This document shows positions 45,368-56,704 of a stretch of DNA of 64,000 nt, one piece after another (position 1 is the stretch's first letter; every line of letters starts with the position of its first letter). The translations under genes and the position numbers were made by a program. The notes under the pieces are model-generated. The model was given only the letters and a program-made list of their open reading frames with translations, ran no database searches and was not told where the DNA came from. Location: contig MNCI01035860.1 of assembly GCA_015680685.1 (NCBI GenBank), forward strand, positions 92,816 through 156,815. Reading direction: 5' to 3'. Origin of the DNA: Gnetum montanum. Its lineage: Eukaryota > Streptophyta > Gnetopsida > Gnetales > Gnetaceae.

Positions 45368-48040
45368 ATGGTTCCAAAAAGAGGAACATAAGGAGAACTC
45401 CCATGACTAGTAAGCAAAATACCACAAGGTCATGGAAGAGGACAAGCAAGCAAGCAAAGTCTACAATCAGAGCAAGGAGAGTAGGAAGCACAATCCTTCA
45501 AAATTCATCAACAAACTCATGCCACACAGTAATTTTCTCAAGTAGAGTTAGGTGTTCCACTAGTACCTATCTAAGGACAACAGCTTACATTATCACCTAA
45601 ATGCCTTCAAGCTATTCAAGAAAAATCCATCATGTCGATAGAAATTGTGGAACTTAACTTTTTTCCATTCTTAGAATATGCTCCAAAAGTTGTCAAGGCC
45701 CAACCTTAGTCATCTTCTTGTGGCATACTCTAAAAAATAATGGAGAATGGAGAAACATTCTAGTTTTGGAAAAATTGAGAAGCTGATGCTACAGTTAAAA
45801 TTAAAGGAATCTCAGTATCTTACTTAGTTAAGGCAATAGCAAAGGTATTGAACGTGCCTAATCGAGTAAAGGTGGCATAGATATCAACCACATTTGATAG
45901 AAATGCCAGGAAGTTGTGGTTACAATGGATGTATGGCAAGGAAGATAAAGAATATAGCGAATTAAATGCAGAAGAAAAGATCTATTTCAAATTTGGAACT
46001 TATCACCTATTTCCTACCAAAAGACTGAATAGAATCTCTACATATGCTGCCAAAGGGAGTGCAATATTAACGGAAAAATTCAATGCAAACATCACTCACC
46101 TCTACTTTATAGAAATCCAAAGGCGGTTTGAAGAAAAAAAGGTAGGGAAGTTAACACTTTCATTTCCTTACCTTATCTGAAAGTTCTGTAAATGGGTTGG
46201 TATCCAAGTGTATACAAATGGTGCATTGAGGAAGGCACAAAATGCTTCCTATGTTGAAGTGCTCAAGCCAGTGTCTTCCAAGAAGGACTAATTAGAAGAA
46301 TAACTAGGCACTGAGGGGACTACCCAACCCATGGGACAACAACAATAGCAACCACAAGTTCCACCACCAATTTCATAATATTATAGGCCTTCAATGTGTC
46401 ATCTACAGTAAATTGTAGAAACCATCAGTTGCAGGAGTAGGAAAGAGGCTAATTTATTTAAAGTTATTGATGATGTAGTTAAGACAACTATTTCAACCAA
46501 TCCTACCAATGGACAAATATCGCTTCATTCAAGAGGAGAGAGCCAATTGTCACAACAAATTTCTAGGAACACCACATCATTCCAAGTGGTTCTTGAATTA
46601 GGAGAAGGAGCTACAGTTATGGTCTTGTAGCACGATGATGCAGTGGGAGCTATAGATGTGATCATTGTTCATATTAAAGAATCCGTTAATGTACTTTTTG
46701 TGCCACCAACTGATATTTCTAGAGCCAAATATGCTCAAATGATAGTTGGTACCTCTATGACTCATGCAAAACATGAAGATGTGTTGGATAGATTGTTGCA
46801 AATAAGACAAGTTATGAAAAATCTATTTGATACTCCAAGTGATATCATTGCAACATAGTTTGAATTAATAGCCATAAAAGAAAAATTAATCATGGCCAAA
46901 ACTAGGATAAAAGATGCTGAGAATGAACTTCACTAATTCCAAGAGGAGCTTGTAGCCCTGAGGGCAGAAAGGAGAGATCCAACTCAATTCATAGCACTAG
47001 ACCAAATAGCACAATTTAGAACTAAGAAGATCAATATCCTCCTTAAGAATAATAAATATATAACAAATGAGAAAGAAAAGGTAGTATGGAATGCTTCAAT
47101 AGCCGAAGCCCAATCATATGACCATGCCAAAGCACTTGTTGCCTTACAAGAAGAAAATAACTAACTCACTATAGACAACATGAGGTTGACCACAGTAGAA
47201 AAGTAGAAAAACACTTTAAAAGAAAGAATTCATCAGTTGAGAGAGCAACTGTGAAGAGTCAACCAAGATATGAGCTACCTCGTAAGAGAAAATAGAGCCT
47301 TCTCTATGGAGGAGATATGCACCATTTGACAGAAATTAGCTATTGAAATCAGCACATGAAAAAATGAGGCAAAGAAATATGAAAGTCTCAAAGAACACTT
47401 TTAAGACCAAGTGGGCATGTATAAACAAATAAATGAGAAATATATCTAGATGGAAAAAGTCAAAATTAGTTCAATTACAATATAAAATCCTGATTGGTAA
47501 TCCATATCAGATAGCATGGCCTAGACCTATTAAGCGAAAGTAAAAAATAAAAACCTATAGATAGAAGACTTGAAAGAGTATATGGCATTAGCAAACCTTT
47601 GATATGATAATTTGGCCATGTTAATAGCAAGCAAGCCCAAAAATGAACTAGAACAACAAGTAGTAGCCACTTATGCTTTATATGAGAAGGAGTTTGTAGA
47701 TAAAAAAGATGTTCTACAAAAACTCCAAGTAGTAAACTTAGAATTAGAAGTAGTTAAGGTTGGCTACCAAGGGGCAAAAGGATGTAGCAATGAATTCGGC
47801 CAGAAGTTTAATGGACTATCATGAACTCAGAGAAAAGGCCATAGCTTTTGAAGAAGAGTGACGCCAATTTGTAGCATGGTACATTAAATCCAATCAGGTG
47901 TTTCTGCAACTGTCATGTTTGTGGGACATGCTGAATCCATCAAACATTGGTTCATGAGCATGGATGGTCCAAAATCCAAGAATAGAAGAAGAAAAGCTGT
48001 AGATGCTCCTAAACAGATACTAATTCAAGAAGCTTGATGA
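45368..48040 (+). pseudogene. Additional ORF (aORF) of Element 3
   Basis: The start is ATG 45368 (MVPKRGT), parallel to MAPKVKH in Element 1; it follows directly on TTGATTGATTGTAG, which could also act as a splice acceptor. The N-terminal half has VELNFFPFLEYAPKVVK, then VKIKGISVSYLVKAIAKVL (45795-45850), then an open stretch 45914-46180 (LWLQWMYGKEDKEYSELNAE ... KLTLSFPYLI). The C-terminal half (46440-47850) is rich in Glu, Lys and Leu, and reads as long coiled coils (46643-46858, 46870-47300, 47612-47824). Its function is unknown; the N-terminal pattern resembles plant 'putative transposon protein' sequences. It has no obvious membrane segment. About a dozen stops are visible, and the exact end is uncertain (48030-48190). 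Confidence 0.7.
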
Positions 48041-48292
48041 CAAGGGAAAGAAACCTATGAAAGAGCCACCTCCACTCGAAACAACCTATGATAAGGCTAC
48101 ATTCAACCTTGCCATATTTTGTTTTCCATTATTTGTCAAAATTATCATGTCATGTGTTCATTTTTATAAACTCCACTATGGCATTAGAGAGTCATGTATA
48201 TAGAAGTTAGTATCATGTAGATCTACCTCCCAATTTTGTGACGAACTCCATTCTCATTTTGTTTTAACTCAAGGACAAGTTTTTAGCTAGTT

Positions 48293-48301
48293 GTGGGGGT
48301 A
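48293..48301 (+). other. Polypurine tract of Element 3
   Basis: GTGGGGGTA directly before the 3' LTR (TGATAAATCC); identical to that of Element 2. Confidence 0.88.
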
Positions 48302-49157
48302 TGATAAATCCAATAATTTTAAGTCAATGATATCATAGTTACGATATTGTATCTATGATGTCGTAGATACATTATTGTATAAAAAATATTGCAAGATGTG
48401 TGCCAGCCTATATAAGTAACACTTGGGCACACAGATCTGGAGGAGATTTGATAGCTTAGTAATAGAACTCTTTTAGTTTGTTTTCTTGAATTTAGTACTT
48501 AGTAGTGTGCTCCCACTGTGTGATGTTAAGTGATTGAAAAAAGTCTTTATTCAAGTGTGATGTACTTGGACGCGTTACATGATCAAAAATAAAGAATTGA
48601 GATTACTTTTCATCATTGCAACAACACTTATTTTTATTTATGTTTTTAATTAGTTTACTATTTTCATACTTAATGTTTACAATTACTTGCAATTTACTTT
48701 TAATGTCATTGAGTGGAATGAGTACGACCGATCTCGAGCCTGTAAGTGTAACCACTTAGTAACCCAGTAGCACTATCACTTGGTGTGCCTAGTAGTGTAG
48801 TACTTGGTAATCCCAATAGTAGTTGCATGAAGTGTAAGGTGTGACTGGAAGATCAAGACCAACTACTCATCACATAGGCTAGATTTGATTTGTTTTACTG
48901 TTACTTAGATTTAAAAATGTTTACCTTCACTTCATGTTTATTAGGAGCATAATGGACAATACAACATCAATATCATATACCTCACTATGAGTTAAACCAT
49001 ACACACTAATTTTACTAACTCATGTGGGAAGCAATGATCATGAATGCTAATTAATTACTGGTATAATCACATTTTCTTATATGCTAAGTTCAACCAGGGT
49101 TGTGCATGAATGCTTGTATCTCATATGGTTGGGTGTTGGATACCCCACCGCTCATCA
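48302..49157 (+). repeat. 3' LTR of Element 3 (856 bp)
   Basis: Starts TGATAAATCC and ends CGCTCATCA. GTATCTATGA-tg-TCGTAGATAC palindromic words lie near 48348-48370, and TATATAAG at 48409-48416. The right two thirds match 36590-37141. Confidence 0.9.
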
Positions 49158-49158
49158 A

Positions 49159-50002
49159 TGATGAATAATAAAAGCATCATTTTATAAGGACTTAGACGAT
49201 GTTGATGCATCAATGTACCTTCATCAACTAAGCCTCTATTACATGATGCAATCACAAAAAAATGCTTATAATTATGATTCACATGTTCTATTTAAGCATC
49301 ATTTGGTTAGTAGTGTAGTTAAAATTTTGGAATTTATTTCCATAGTTTAAGCAAATAATTAGTGAGTACATACAACATAAATTTTAGTTAATTGTATGAC
49401 ATCTTATTTGAGTGACATTGTACTTGGACACAATCCATGATTGTCAATAAGATCAAGATTGATTCTTATTCATTATAACACCTTGAATTAGAATAGAATT
49501 TACTTTCCATATAATTTATTTTCTATGCAACTTAGCTTAATATTTATATTTCCATGCATATTAATCATTAGTAGAATAGGTGCAACTAATTTCGAATGAA
49601 AACATGTATTCACTTGGTAATCCTTGGTTCTCTTAGTAACATAATGCTTAGCAATCCCAATAGTGGTAAGCAAATTCAAGACATGTACAACAAGTTGGAA
49701 ATGAATACTCATTTTTCTTAAACTAGCTTAGGATTTATTTTCTTATTGTTAATTAGGTTAATTAATTTCTATGTTTTCATATAGTTTAGCCATAGCTACA
49801 CAAACTCAATAATAATATGCCTCACCTTGGATTAAACCATACGTAATAAGGTTACTACTAGTCTAAGTGGGAAAACAACGACCTGTGACAATATTTAACT
49901 AGCTAGATATCATGCTAGTTTTATTCATGAAATTCAATTAGATTGCACATGAATGCTTGTGATTTGCATGGTTGGACGTAGGGAACACTCTACTGCTTAA
50001 CA
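49159..50002 (+). repeat. LTR of Element 4 family, likely its 3' LTR
   Basis: Starts TGATGAATAATAAAAGC and follows 23601-24473 to its end (CTCTACTGCTTAACA). It begins one base after the 3' LTR of Element 3, so the usual polypurine tract is not adjacent; Element 3 appears to have inserted at this boundary. A solo LTR is the alternative, but no 5-bp duplication was found. Confidence 0.75.
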
Positions 50003-50515
50003 TAGGTGATAACAACTCTTCTCTCCTCTTTGCTATAGTGCATGCATTGATGCATGCTATGGTGGTGATTGGTTGCATAAGAGATAGGAAACAAAGTTTG
50101 ATTGTCATGTCTCAAATACTGTAGGATCTTTCCTATTCCTAGGAGTGATGGAGCACCTACATTAGAATAAGAGACAAAAACTAAGTTCATTTGCTAATAA
50201 TATTCTTATTTCTAAGCTCTATCTCAACTACTTAGTCCACATGCTTTGGATCCTAGAGGTAGTAGGTTTGAAGCCTAATGCTTGATGCTACCTTAGAGGC
50301 ATGTTTGAAGCCTCGGTAATGTAATTGAATGGAAAGAAAAAATTTATATAAAATAGAGCATGCTATGACTTAAATAAATAAATCAAGAAGGCATTGGTCA
50401 CATTTAGCGGTTACAAATATGCTAGAAATGCCTAAGCCAGACCTCAATTGTGAACACCTTTATGGCCTATTGGCTTTATTATTCCCATCTATTTGCTCCA
50501 CCAATATAATATAAT
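50003..50515. other. Unclassified stretch with a possible SINE head
   Basis: No gene. 50222-50330 has tRNA-like spacing (ACTACTTAGTCCACATGC and GTAGGTTTGAAGCC) and resembles family S2. The remainder is not recognised. Confidence 0.35.
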
Positions 50516-50904
50516 AGAAAATAGGTCTTGGCCACTTTCGATGGTTATTACACCTAAACTCCAATGTTTATGTAGCACTTTAGGACCTCTCATGTTTGTC
50601 ATTGCCAACATTTCATGCTTCATCCCATTACTATTAGATCTATTGTATTCTATTTTAACATATATAATAATAAGATCTACTTTTCATTTCTTCCTTTCCT
50701 TAGGTTTTCATATACACTATGGAAACTAAGGGGTTGTTCCCTTAGTGAGCCCTATAAACACCTTGACTTGGGTAGATAGATCTAATAGTAATGGGTAGAA
50801 GCATGAAGTGTTCACAATGTCAAACGTAAGGAGCCTCAAAGTGTTCATATATATTGGAGTTTACATCTAACAATTGCTGAAAGTGAGCCGAGACCTATTA
50901 GAGT
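50516..50904. mobile_element. Foldback (long inverted repeat) unit, about 390 bp
   Basis: 50516-50655 is the imperfect reverse complement of 50768-50903. Left arm words AATAGGTCTTGGCCACTTTC, AAACTCCAATG and ATTACTATTAGATCTAT are mirrored on the right as CATTACT-type words in reverse (GAAAGTGAGCCGAGACCTATT, ATTGGAGTTT, ATAGATCTAATAGTAAT). The loop is about 110 bases, with no coding frame. The structure suits a foldback MITE; an inverted duplication or a small-RNA-producing hairpin is also possible. Target duplication is unclear. Confidence 0.65.
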
Positions 50905-50966
50905 GCTACAAGTAGCCAAAGCTCGGATGAAACACCACAAAATCCAAACTACAACATCCTAATGAC

Positions 50967-51450
50967 AAATTTTTCTAAGTTTTGGAACTATGCTCTCCAC
51001 TACCCTTGAGTGTAGTTAGCCTCTCATGGAGAGTGTATTCAGCCTCTCATGGAGAGTGTAGTCAACACAAAGGCCAGTTTTACAATTTTCGCTAAGTGTC
51101 ACCACAAAGCCAATTGTTGCACTTTTTTTCTAAGTGCTGGGACTACGCTCTCCACTACCCTAGAGCATAATCAGCCCAGTGGAGAGCATAGTTAGCTTAA
51201 AATTTAATTTTTGCAATTTTTTCTAAGTATTAGAACTACGCTCTCCACTACCCCTGAGCATAGTTAGCCTCTCGTGGAGAGCGTAGTCAACTGGAAGCCA
51301 GTTTTCACAAGTTTTGACAAGTGCTAGAACTATGCTCATCCCCAATCGAGAGCATAGTCAGCCTCCAGTGCAGAGTGTAGTTAGCACATGGCTGATCTTT
51401 TGCAAATTTTTTCTAAGTGTGGGACTATGCTCTTCCCAAGTCCAAAGTGT
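50967..51450. repeat. Array of inverted-repeat units in the U3 of Element 5
   Basis: About five diverged units, each opening TTTTTCTAAGTGNTNGGACT and then ATGCTCTCCACTACCC, with spacings of roughly 156, 93, 98 and 90 bases. Within each unit ACTACGCTCTCCAC is answered by GTGGAGAGCGTAGT; at 51235-51248 and 51274-51287 the arms match at all 14 positions. Each unit can therefore fold into a hairpin. Confidence 0.75.
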
Positions 51451-51863
51451 AGTTAAGCATAGTAAGCCAGAACAACCTTTAGAGGCCTCCACAACGTAGC
51501 ACCAGCAGTCAGCTCAACTCTAACTCATCTTTGGCAAGCCTAGTTAGCAAAATGCATCTTTTTTGTATTCCCTTTTGTCCTGAAAATTGTAACTACACTC
51601 AACCCCATGTAAGATAGTGGAGAGCATAGTCTTGAAGTGCAATCTCCAAAATTACATTTTTTTAGGTACCTTGCAATCCTCTCGACACATGCACATGTAG
51701 TTGGTATTTTAGTCATAGTCTTGCAATCTCATAGAGTCTGGCAGAGCACAATAAAGGAAAACACCATCAACCTTAGTGGAAAGCGTAGTTGGATGACAAC
51801 ATAGTCCCAACTATCCCCTTTGCCATGTGGTAGTTACCTCGCATTTCATGCTAAACCTAACCC

Positions 51864-51871
51864 TATAAATA
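51864..51871 (+). promoter_or_regulatory. TATA box of the Element 5 LTR
   Basis: CCCTATAAATACCCTTG; a typical plant LTR TATA context. It marks the U3/R side and places the hairpin array upstream of transcription start. Confidence 0.6.
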
Positions 51872-52596
51872 CCCTTGCCCTCAACATTTTTAGGGTTGGC
51901 AAAAATTTGGTTTGGAAAAAAATTGAAGTATTGGCAAATTTGAGAGAGATGGCTCACTCTTGGCATTGGAAAATCCAAAGAGTGCTCAAGAGAGAACCAA
52001 GGCATATTGACGAAGTTGCAGTCCATTGGAACACCGCACCTAATGATACACCACAACAGCTAACCTAGCAAGCATAAACACCTCAACGACATGTCAGTCT
52101 TCATAGCTAGACATCCCTAAGATTGTGACTACACTATCCACTACACCTATTGTACACTACATACCTTCTAACCCATTTTGGTATTAACTATGCTCAACCT
52201 CATTTGGGATGGTGTTCCACTTCTCTCTCTTTCTCCTTGCATTTTTAGTCTTTTATTTGCAATTTTTCACTATTTCATCATATAGCTGTGCCTAAAACCA
52301 TGCTTAGGTGGTGGTCCCACATGTTGACACCCTTATTTTTATTGAAAAACTTAACTACGTTCGACATCATTAACACCATTGACACCACGTGAACACTTAG
52401 CACCATTTTGCTTCAACATCACAGTTAACCATACTACACCCCCATTTTGCATCTAGTAAGTCCTTGTTTAATTGGCTAAACTATCCAAGGCATCCTATCT
52501 CCAACTCTAGTAGGCCCTTGCATGGATTCAGGGTTAGGCTATCCACTCATGAACCTCAGTGTTCCAACCTTCAACGTTTTCAGTCACTACAGTTTT

Positions 52597-52614
52597 TGGC
52601 GCTAGAAGGAGGGC
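52597..52614 (+). other. Primer binding site of Element 5
   Basis: TGGCGCTAGAAGGAGGGC, starting with the TGG complementary to tRNA CCA. Element 6 has the same site with one difference. It is not the Asp site used by Elements 1-4; I cannot name the tRNA with confidence. Confidence 0.7.
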
Positions 52615-52874
52615 CATAACCATTTTTCTTTTTCAAACTTTGTTGATGGTTGTCCTGCATGCTCTTCGCATAACCAGTGCTAACTTCAAGCTAGCATAGA
52701 CTATAACACCCTTGTGGACCTATTTTGTGTGTAGCAGTAGCTAGATCTTAAACCAATAGAGGCATTATCTACCAACCGATTAGTGTAGACTGAACCCCAT
52801 CATCAGTTCCCTTGGAATCCCATGTAGCAATCCCAAAGCACACATTCCCACAATTAGCCAAATTCTTGGCACTT

Positions 52875-53010
52875 TCAGTTGGAGCGTAGTTAGCTCTCAG
52901 TGTAGAGAGCATAGTTGGCTCTCAATGTAGAGAGTGTAGTTAGCAGAGTTAGCCATTTTTCACAGTTACCAAAGTTAGCCATTTTCTACAATCAACAAAA
53001 TTAGTCATTT
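52875..53010 (+). repeat. Short tandem repeats in the leader of Element 5
   Basis: Three units of about 26 bases around GTAGTTAGCTCTCAGTGTAG, then three units around GTTAGCCATTTTTCACA. The first type reuses the GAGAGCATAGTTAGC word of the LTR array. They lie between the primer site and the gag ATG. Confidence 0.7.
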
Positions 53011-53026
53011 TCACAATCTGCAACCC

Positions 53027-55250
53027 ATGAAATCCCCTTTGATAACTCAATCTGCATCCATGAACCCTGAACAGCTATCAACCTCAATTCCAAGCACACT
53101 CATCACCTTGTCGATCTTACAAGAGACCAAGATTGACAACCCTGGGAATCCTGTAATGGCAGAGCCAAGGCAATTCCTTAAGCTACACGGCCAAGACCTA
53201 AAGTATGCCACACTTAGCAATGAGCAATATAACTTTATATGTGCAAAGATCCAAGTAGGGTCACCTATAGAGCGCCTTGACATAAAGGCAAAATGGGACT
53301 TTGAACTAATCCACAGGGATGAATGGGAGTATATCCCTTCTTCATTTGACATCATCCCACTGATAGAGTCCCACCATTGGTTGTTATCCCAACTCATCTA
53401 AGTAGGTGAGCATAACATGGTGACTGACTATGAGGAAGCCTTATAGGAGAAGGTGGACGAGTTTGAAGCTCACTTTGAACACGAGGCCCCCTTTCCTACC
53501 ATCTTCCAACAAGTAATCCCTAGTCTAGCCCCTCCTCTATTTAGTTCACTCATCCCCCTTGAGATGGTCACAACATTGGCATCACCTTTCCACTTCGACA
53601 GGCTTAGATCTATGCTTGTAGTGGCAATTCATTAGATCGAATACATGCATTATGATGCAACAACCCCCTTTCACTTAGCCTTCATGACATCATCTCAACC
53701 TACCCAGCCATCTTTGCTAGTAGTAATCACACTAGCTCAACCATATATTCATGCAGGGCTTGTCTCCAGGCCCCAAATGATGCAAGCACCCTATGGATTG
53801 CTTGTTTCATCAATGCCCTTAGTGTTAGTCCAACCCACACATGCGTGGCTTGCCCCAATCACTATCCCTATAACACAACCAATGCATCAAACACCTCATG
53901 TGCCTTCCCAACCTAACTAGGTCATGGGCTACACAACCAACATAGTGGATAGCATAGCCAATGTAGCCAACTGGAGCATTCCAAAATTTAGACTAAGCAT
54001 TCCAACTAATACAAACCTTTATAGAAGAGGTGAAGTAGCTCAAGGCCACCTCCTCTAAAATAGTTAAAGTAGTGGACTCCTACCAAGATGACCCTATAAG
54101 TCCTATGGTCCCATCTCTAATTCTACTAGCTAGGATCCCACTACCTTAATTCACCAAATACAATGGTAAGGGGGATCCTAATGCTCATTTGGTTTGGATC
54201 AGAATGCCTACTACTGCAAGCATGGTCACATGCCATTATACGTGTATTTACCATGTCATTAACTAGCAAAGTGTTAGACTAATACCATGCACTACCCAAA
54301 GGCTCTGTCTCTTCTCTGGAAAATCTCTTGAGCCAATTTGTGACACACTTCAAGTACAACTTGAAGCCAAAAGCAACCTTTGACTAACTAATGCAAGTTA
54401 AGTAGGGTCACCTAGAGCTTGTGCAAAAATTCATCCAACATTGGAGCACCTCATTGAACAAAATACGAGAGCCCATAGCTGAACCACATCTCTTAGCTAT
54501 CTTCAAGGGTGCAGTTAATGATTGCATAAAGTTAAAAATGTACTACTTGGGCCTATAGTCTCTAAGCCAAGCCATTGCCTAGACCAAGAGCATATAGGAT
54601 GCAGTAGAAGCCAGTAAGGACCTAGCCTATGTGGCCTACAAAAACTTGCATGCAAGGAAAGACAAGGATAAGGGAAAGCAGAATGCAACCATAGCAATTA
54701 TGGCTAAAGATGCCAAAATAACCAACCTGAGGCCAATAGCTAGACCACCCAAAGCTTCAACTAACAACAAGGCCATCAACCCTAGCACTACGGCAACCAA
54801 CCAGTCCATGTCATCCATGGCCATAGTGTAAGTTGCTCCAAGGCCTAACTTTAAGCACAAGGATCACTCCAAGTACACCCTATTGCCATTGAAGCTATCA
54901 AAGCTACTAGATTAACTGTTGAAAGCTAGGTAGATTCAATATAAGCAAATGTCTAAGGATGCTCATAAAAGGCATGACATGTACTGTAAGTTGCTTAGAA
55001 ACCCTACTTTGATAGCATTGAATGAGCCCTCGGTCTTGAAACACTTTAGACTAGATTGATTTTATCACTACCACTAATTTCCTGGTCACAACATTGATTT
55101 TTGCATAGCCCTGTAGAATAACCTATAAAGAATGATTGACAAAGGCAAGCTAGTCATTGACACCACAAACCTAGTTAAGGCACAAAACCAATCTATGAGG
55201 GTGTAGAAGGATCCTCTAAATGCAGATGCTGCCAGCTATTTCATAAATGT
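53027..55250 (+). pseudogene. gag: gag of Element 5
   Basis: The start is ATG 53027 (MKSPLITQSASMNPEQ). One frame runs from 53027 to 53920 with three stops: NEQYNFICAKIQVGSPIERL, WEYIPSSFDIIPLIESHHWL, then a Pro/Thr/Ser-rich linker. After a shift, the gag core lies at 54150-54560 (FTKYNGKGDPNAHLVW; LENLLSQFVTHFKYNLKPKA; KFIQHWSTSLNKIREPIAEP). It is the Retrotrans_gag pattern and aligns with Element 6 over its whole length. A Cys/His stretch at 54980-55160 (YCKLLRNP...FPGHNIDFCIAL...MIDKGKL) resembles the zinc-finger-plus-helix found in Tat-type Gag. Stops and shifts make it inactive. Confidence 0.8.
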
Positions 55251-56704
55251 TATTAGTATTGATGACAACCTAGAATTGGTGTAGCAACCATTCATGGTCT
55301 GTGTGCCCTTTGGTAGTGCAAAGGTTCCTTCAACCCCTATGGATTCAAGGCCCCTTTTCATTGTCAGAGTGTTACCTCAAGCACCTATAATTCCCTTCAT
55401 GGTTAGGGTCCCACAGCATGTCACAACATGCTAGCTCCTCACCTACAAGAAGCCTAGTAGTGGGCAATGCATTGATCCCTTCCCGTCTAAGGGCCAATCC
55501 TATTGGCAACATCAATAGATCCTCTAGGTGACAACCTAGGAGACCCAATGAGCATCTCACAGATAGGATGATTAGGCAATGTTAAGAGTAAGGGACATTG
55601 GGTTTGCCAAAGTTGGTACCCATATCCACAGTTCCCACGGCCAAAACAACTAAGGAGGCCACATCCAATAGATTGAAACCAAGCATTGAGGCCCCTATGT
55701 AGGCCAAGCCAACAAGGCCCAAGTCGCCTCCCCACAAAATTTGTCTCTTAGGCTATATGGAGGAAGTCAAGGCCACTAAAAATGCAACTGATGGCAAAGA
55801 CTTTGTGGATGCATTAGCCCAAGTTAAGCAAGCATTGAATCAGAAGAACACAACATTGAACCTATATGACCTAATCATGACCTCATCTACCCATTGTGAA
55901 GCACTAGTGTAGATGTTAACCTCCATTCCTATCATAGAGGAAATCCCTACAGATGAGAATTCCATCCATGTAGTGATGTTGCCTACTGCATCATAGGAAT
56001 CGAGCTCCACATCCCTAGCATTTCATGATGAAGTGATTAAGATTAACCCTGAGAAGGGTGAGGTCATAATAGTCCCCATGTTCATCACCATACGAGCTGG
56101 GCAATGCAAGATTTAAAGGATGCACGTTGGCAATGGGATAGCTACAAATGTTATCCCATACACCATTGTTGACAAACTGAGCCTCACAAATCAAATCAGG
56201 CTAACAAATTCCACATGCCTGAAATCCTTTAACATGTTGTGCATCATCATTAGAGGTACCATCACCATAGCTTTCATGGTAGTGGAGAAATTCCTCACCA
56301 CTACTGAATTCATCATCATAGAGAAAATTCTAGGCTTTAACTTAATATTGGATAGACCTTGGCTAGCCTAATTATAGGCCATCTCCTCTTTGATCCACCA
56401 AGAAATCCACCTTCCATGCAAAGGTGGCAAAGTTATCATTCATGGTGATAATGCAGCACCTTTGGCTATCAAAAATGTTCGTATAGAGTGAGGGTCAAAG
56501 GTGGAGTTTCTAGGTGATGTGTCTATACCAAAGGATGAAAACAAAATGCATGAGGCATCACCACTCAAAAAGACGAAAGAAGCCGACAACCTACCAGAAG
56601 ATGCCCTTTGGGTAGAATTTCCCTTCAACGTAGCAAGTGAGGATCAAGAAGACTACTGTGCACCTCCTAACCCACACCAAATTAGGAAGCAACTGTGCAA
56701 CTAA
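55251..56704 (+). pseudogene. pol: Gag-protease linker and protease of Element 5
   Basis: The linker at 55251-56100 is rich in Pro, Thr and Ala. An open stretch 56120-56371 carries the protease: VGNGIATNVIPYTIVDKLSL at the active-site loop and GFNLILDRPWLA at the C-terminal box. The next residues HQEIHLPCKGGKVIIHGDN (56395-56450) are typical of Tat-type elements just after the protease. The expected D-S/T-G is not present (GNG), so the enzyme is dead. A frame reading to 56704 (VEFPFNVASEDQEDYCAPPN) ends with a stop, and nothing resembling RT follows. Confidence 0.7.

Larger units (their letters stand above)
36590..49157 (+). mobile_element. Element 3: Athila-like Ty3/gypsy element with aORF
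   Basis: Plus strand: a partial 5' LTR, primer site (37143-37160), gag, protease, RT, RNase H, integrase, a spacer of about 2.1 kb, aORF (45368 to about 48040), polypurine tract and a full 3' LTR (48302-49157). It is the only copy in the window showing the whole gene order including the aORF. The first part of the 5' LTR is absent or replaced, so the left boundary is approximate and the target duplication cannot be tested. Stops and shifts occur throughout, and the integrase has lost two catalytic residues. It probably inserted next to the 3' LTR of Element 4. Confidence 0.85.
23601..50002 (+). mobile_element. Element 4: decayed Athila-like element with nested insertions
   Basis: The 5' LTR (23601-24473), a tRNA-Asp-type primer site, gag and a protease remnant are colinear with the family in + orientation. 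Stretches resembling the post-pol region of Element 3 occur at 31560-32060 and 35225-35590. A related LTR at 49159-50002, about 80% similar by eye to the first and starting TGATGAA like it, is the likely 3' LTR. RT, RNase H and integrase are missing. The interior holds two nested solo LTRs, a duplicated 1.4-kb repeat, a SINE, another solo LTR and all of Element 3. The bases flanking the two LTRs (CAAAT and TAGGT) do not match, so the pairing is likely but not proven. Confidence 0.45.
50928..52591 (+). repeat. 5' LTR of Element 5 (about 1.66 kb)
   Basis: Starts TGAAACACCACAAAATCC; the LTR at 60176 starts TGAAACACTACAAAATTC. It ends near CACTACA, shortly before the primer site. TATAAATA is at 51864-51871 in plus orientation. 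The U3 part is mostly a hairpin array (50967-51450). Its end is approximate by a few bases. Confidence 0.6.

Noticed and set aside
45368-48040. Envelope gene
   Set aside because: No signal peptide, membrane segment or cleavage site is visible; coiled coils alone do not support it.
23601-50002. A proven LTR pair with target duplication for Element 4
   Set aside because: Flanking bases CAAAT and TAGGT do not match; the pairing is kept only as likely.
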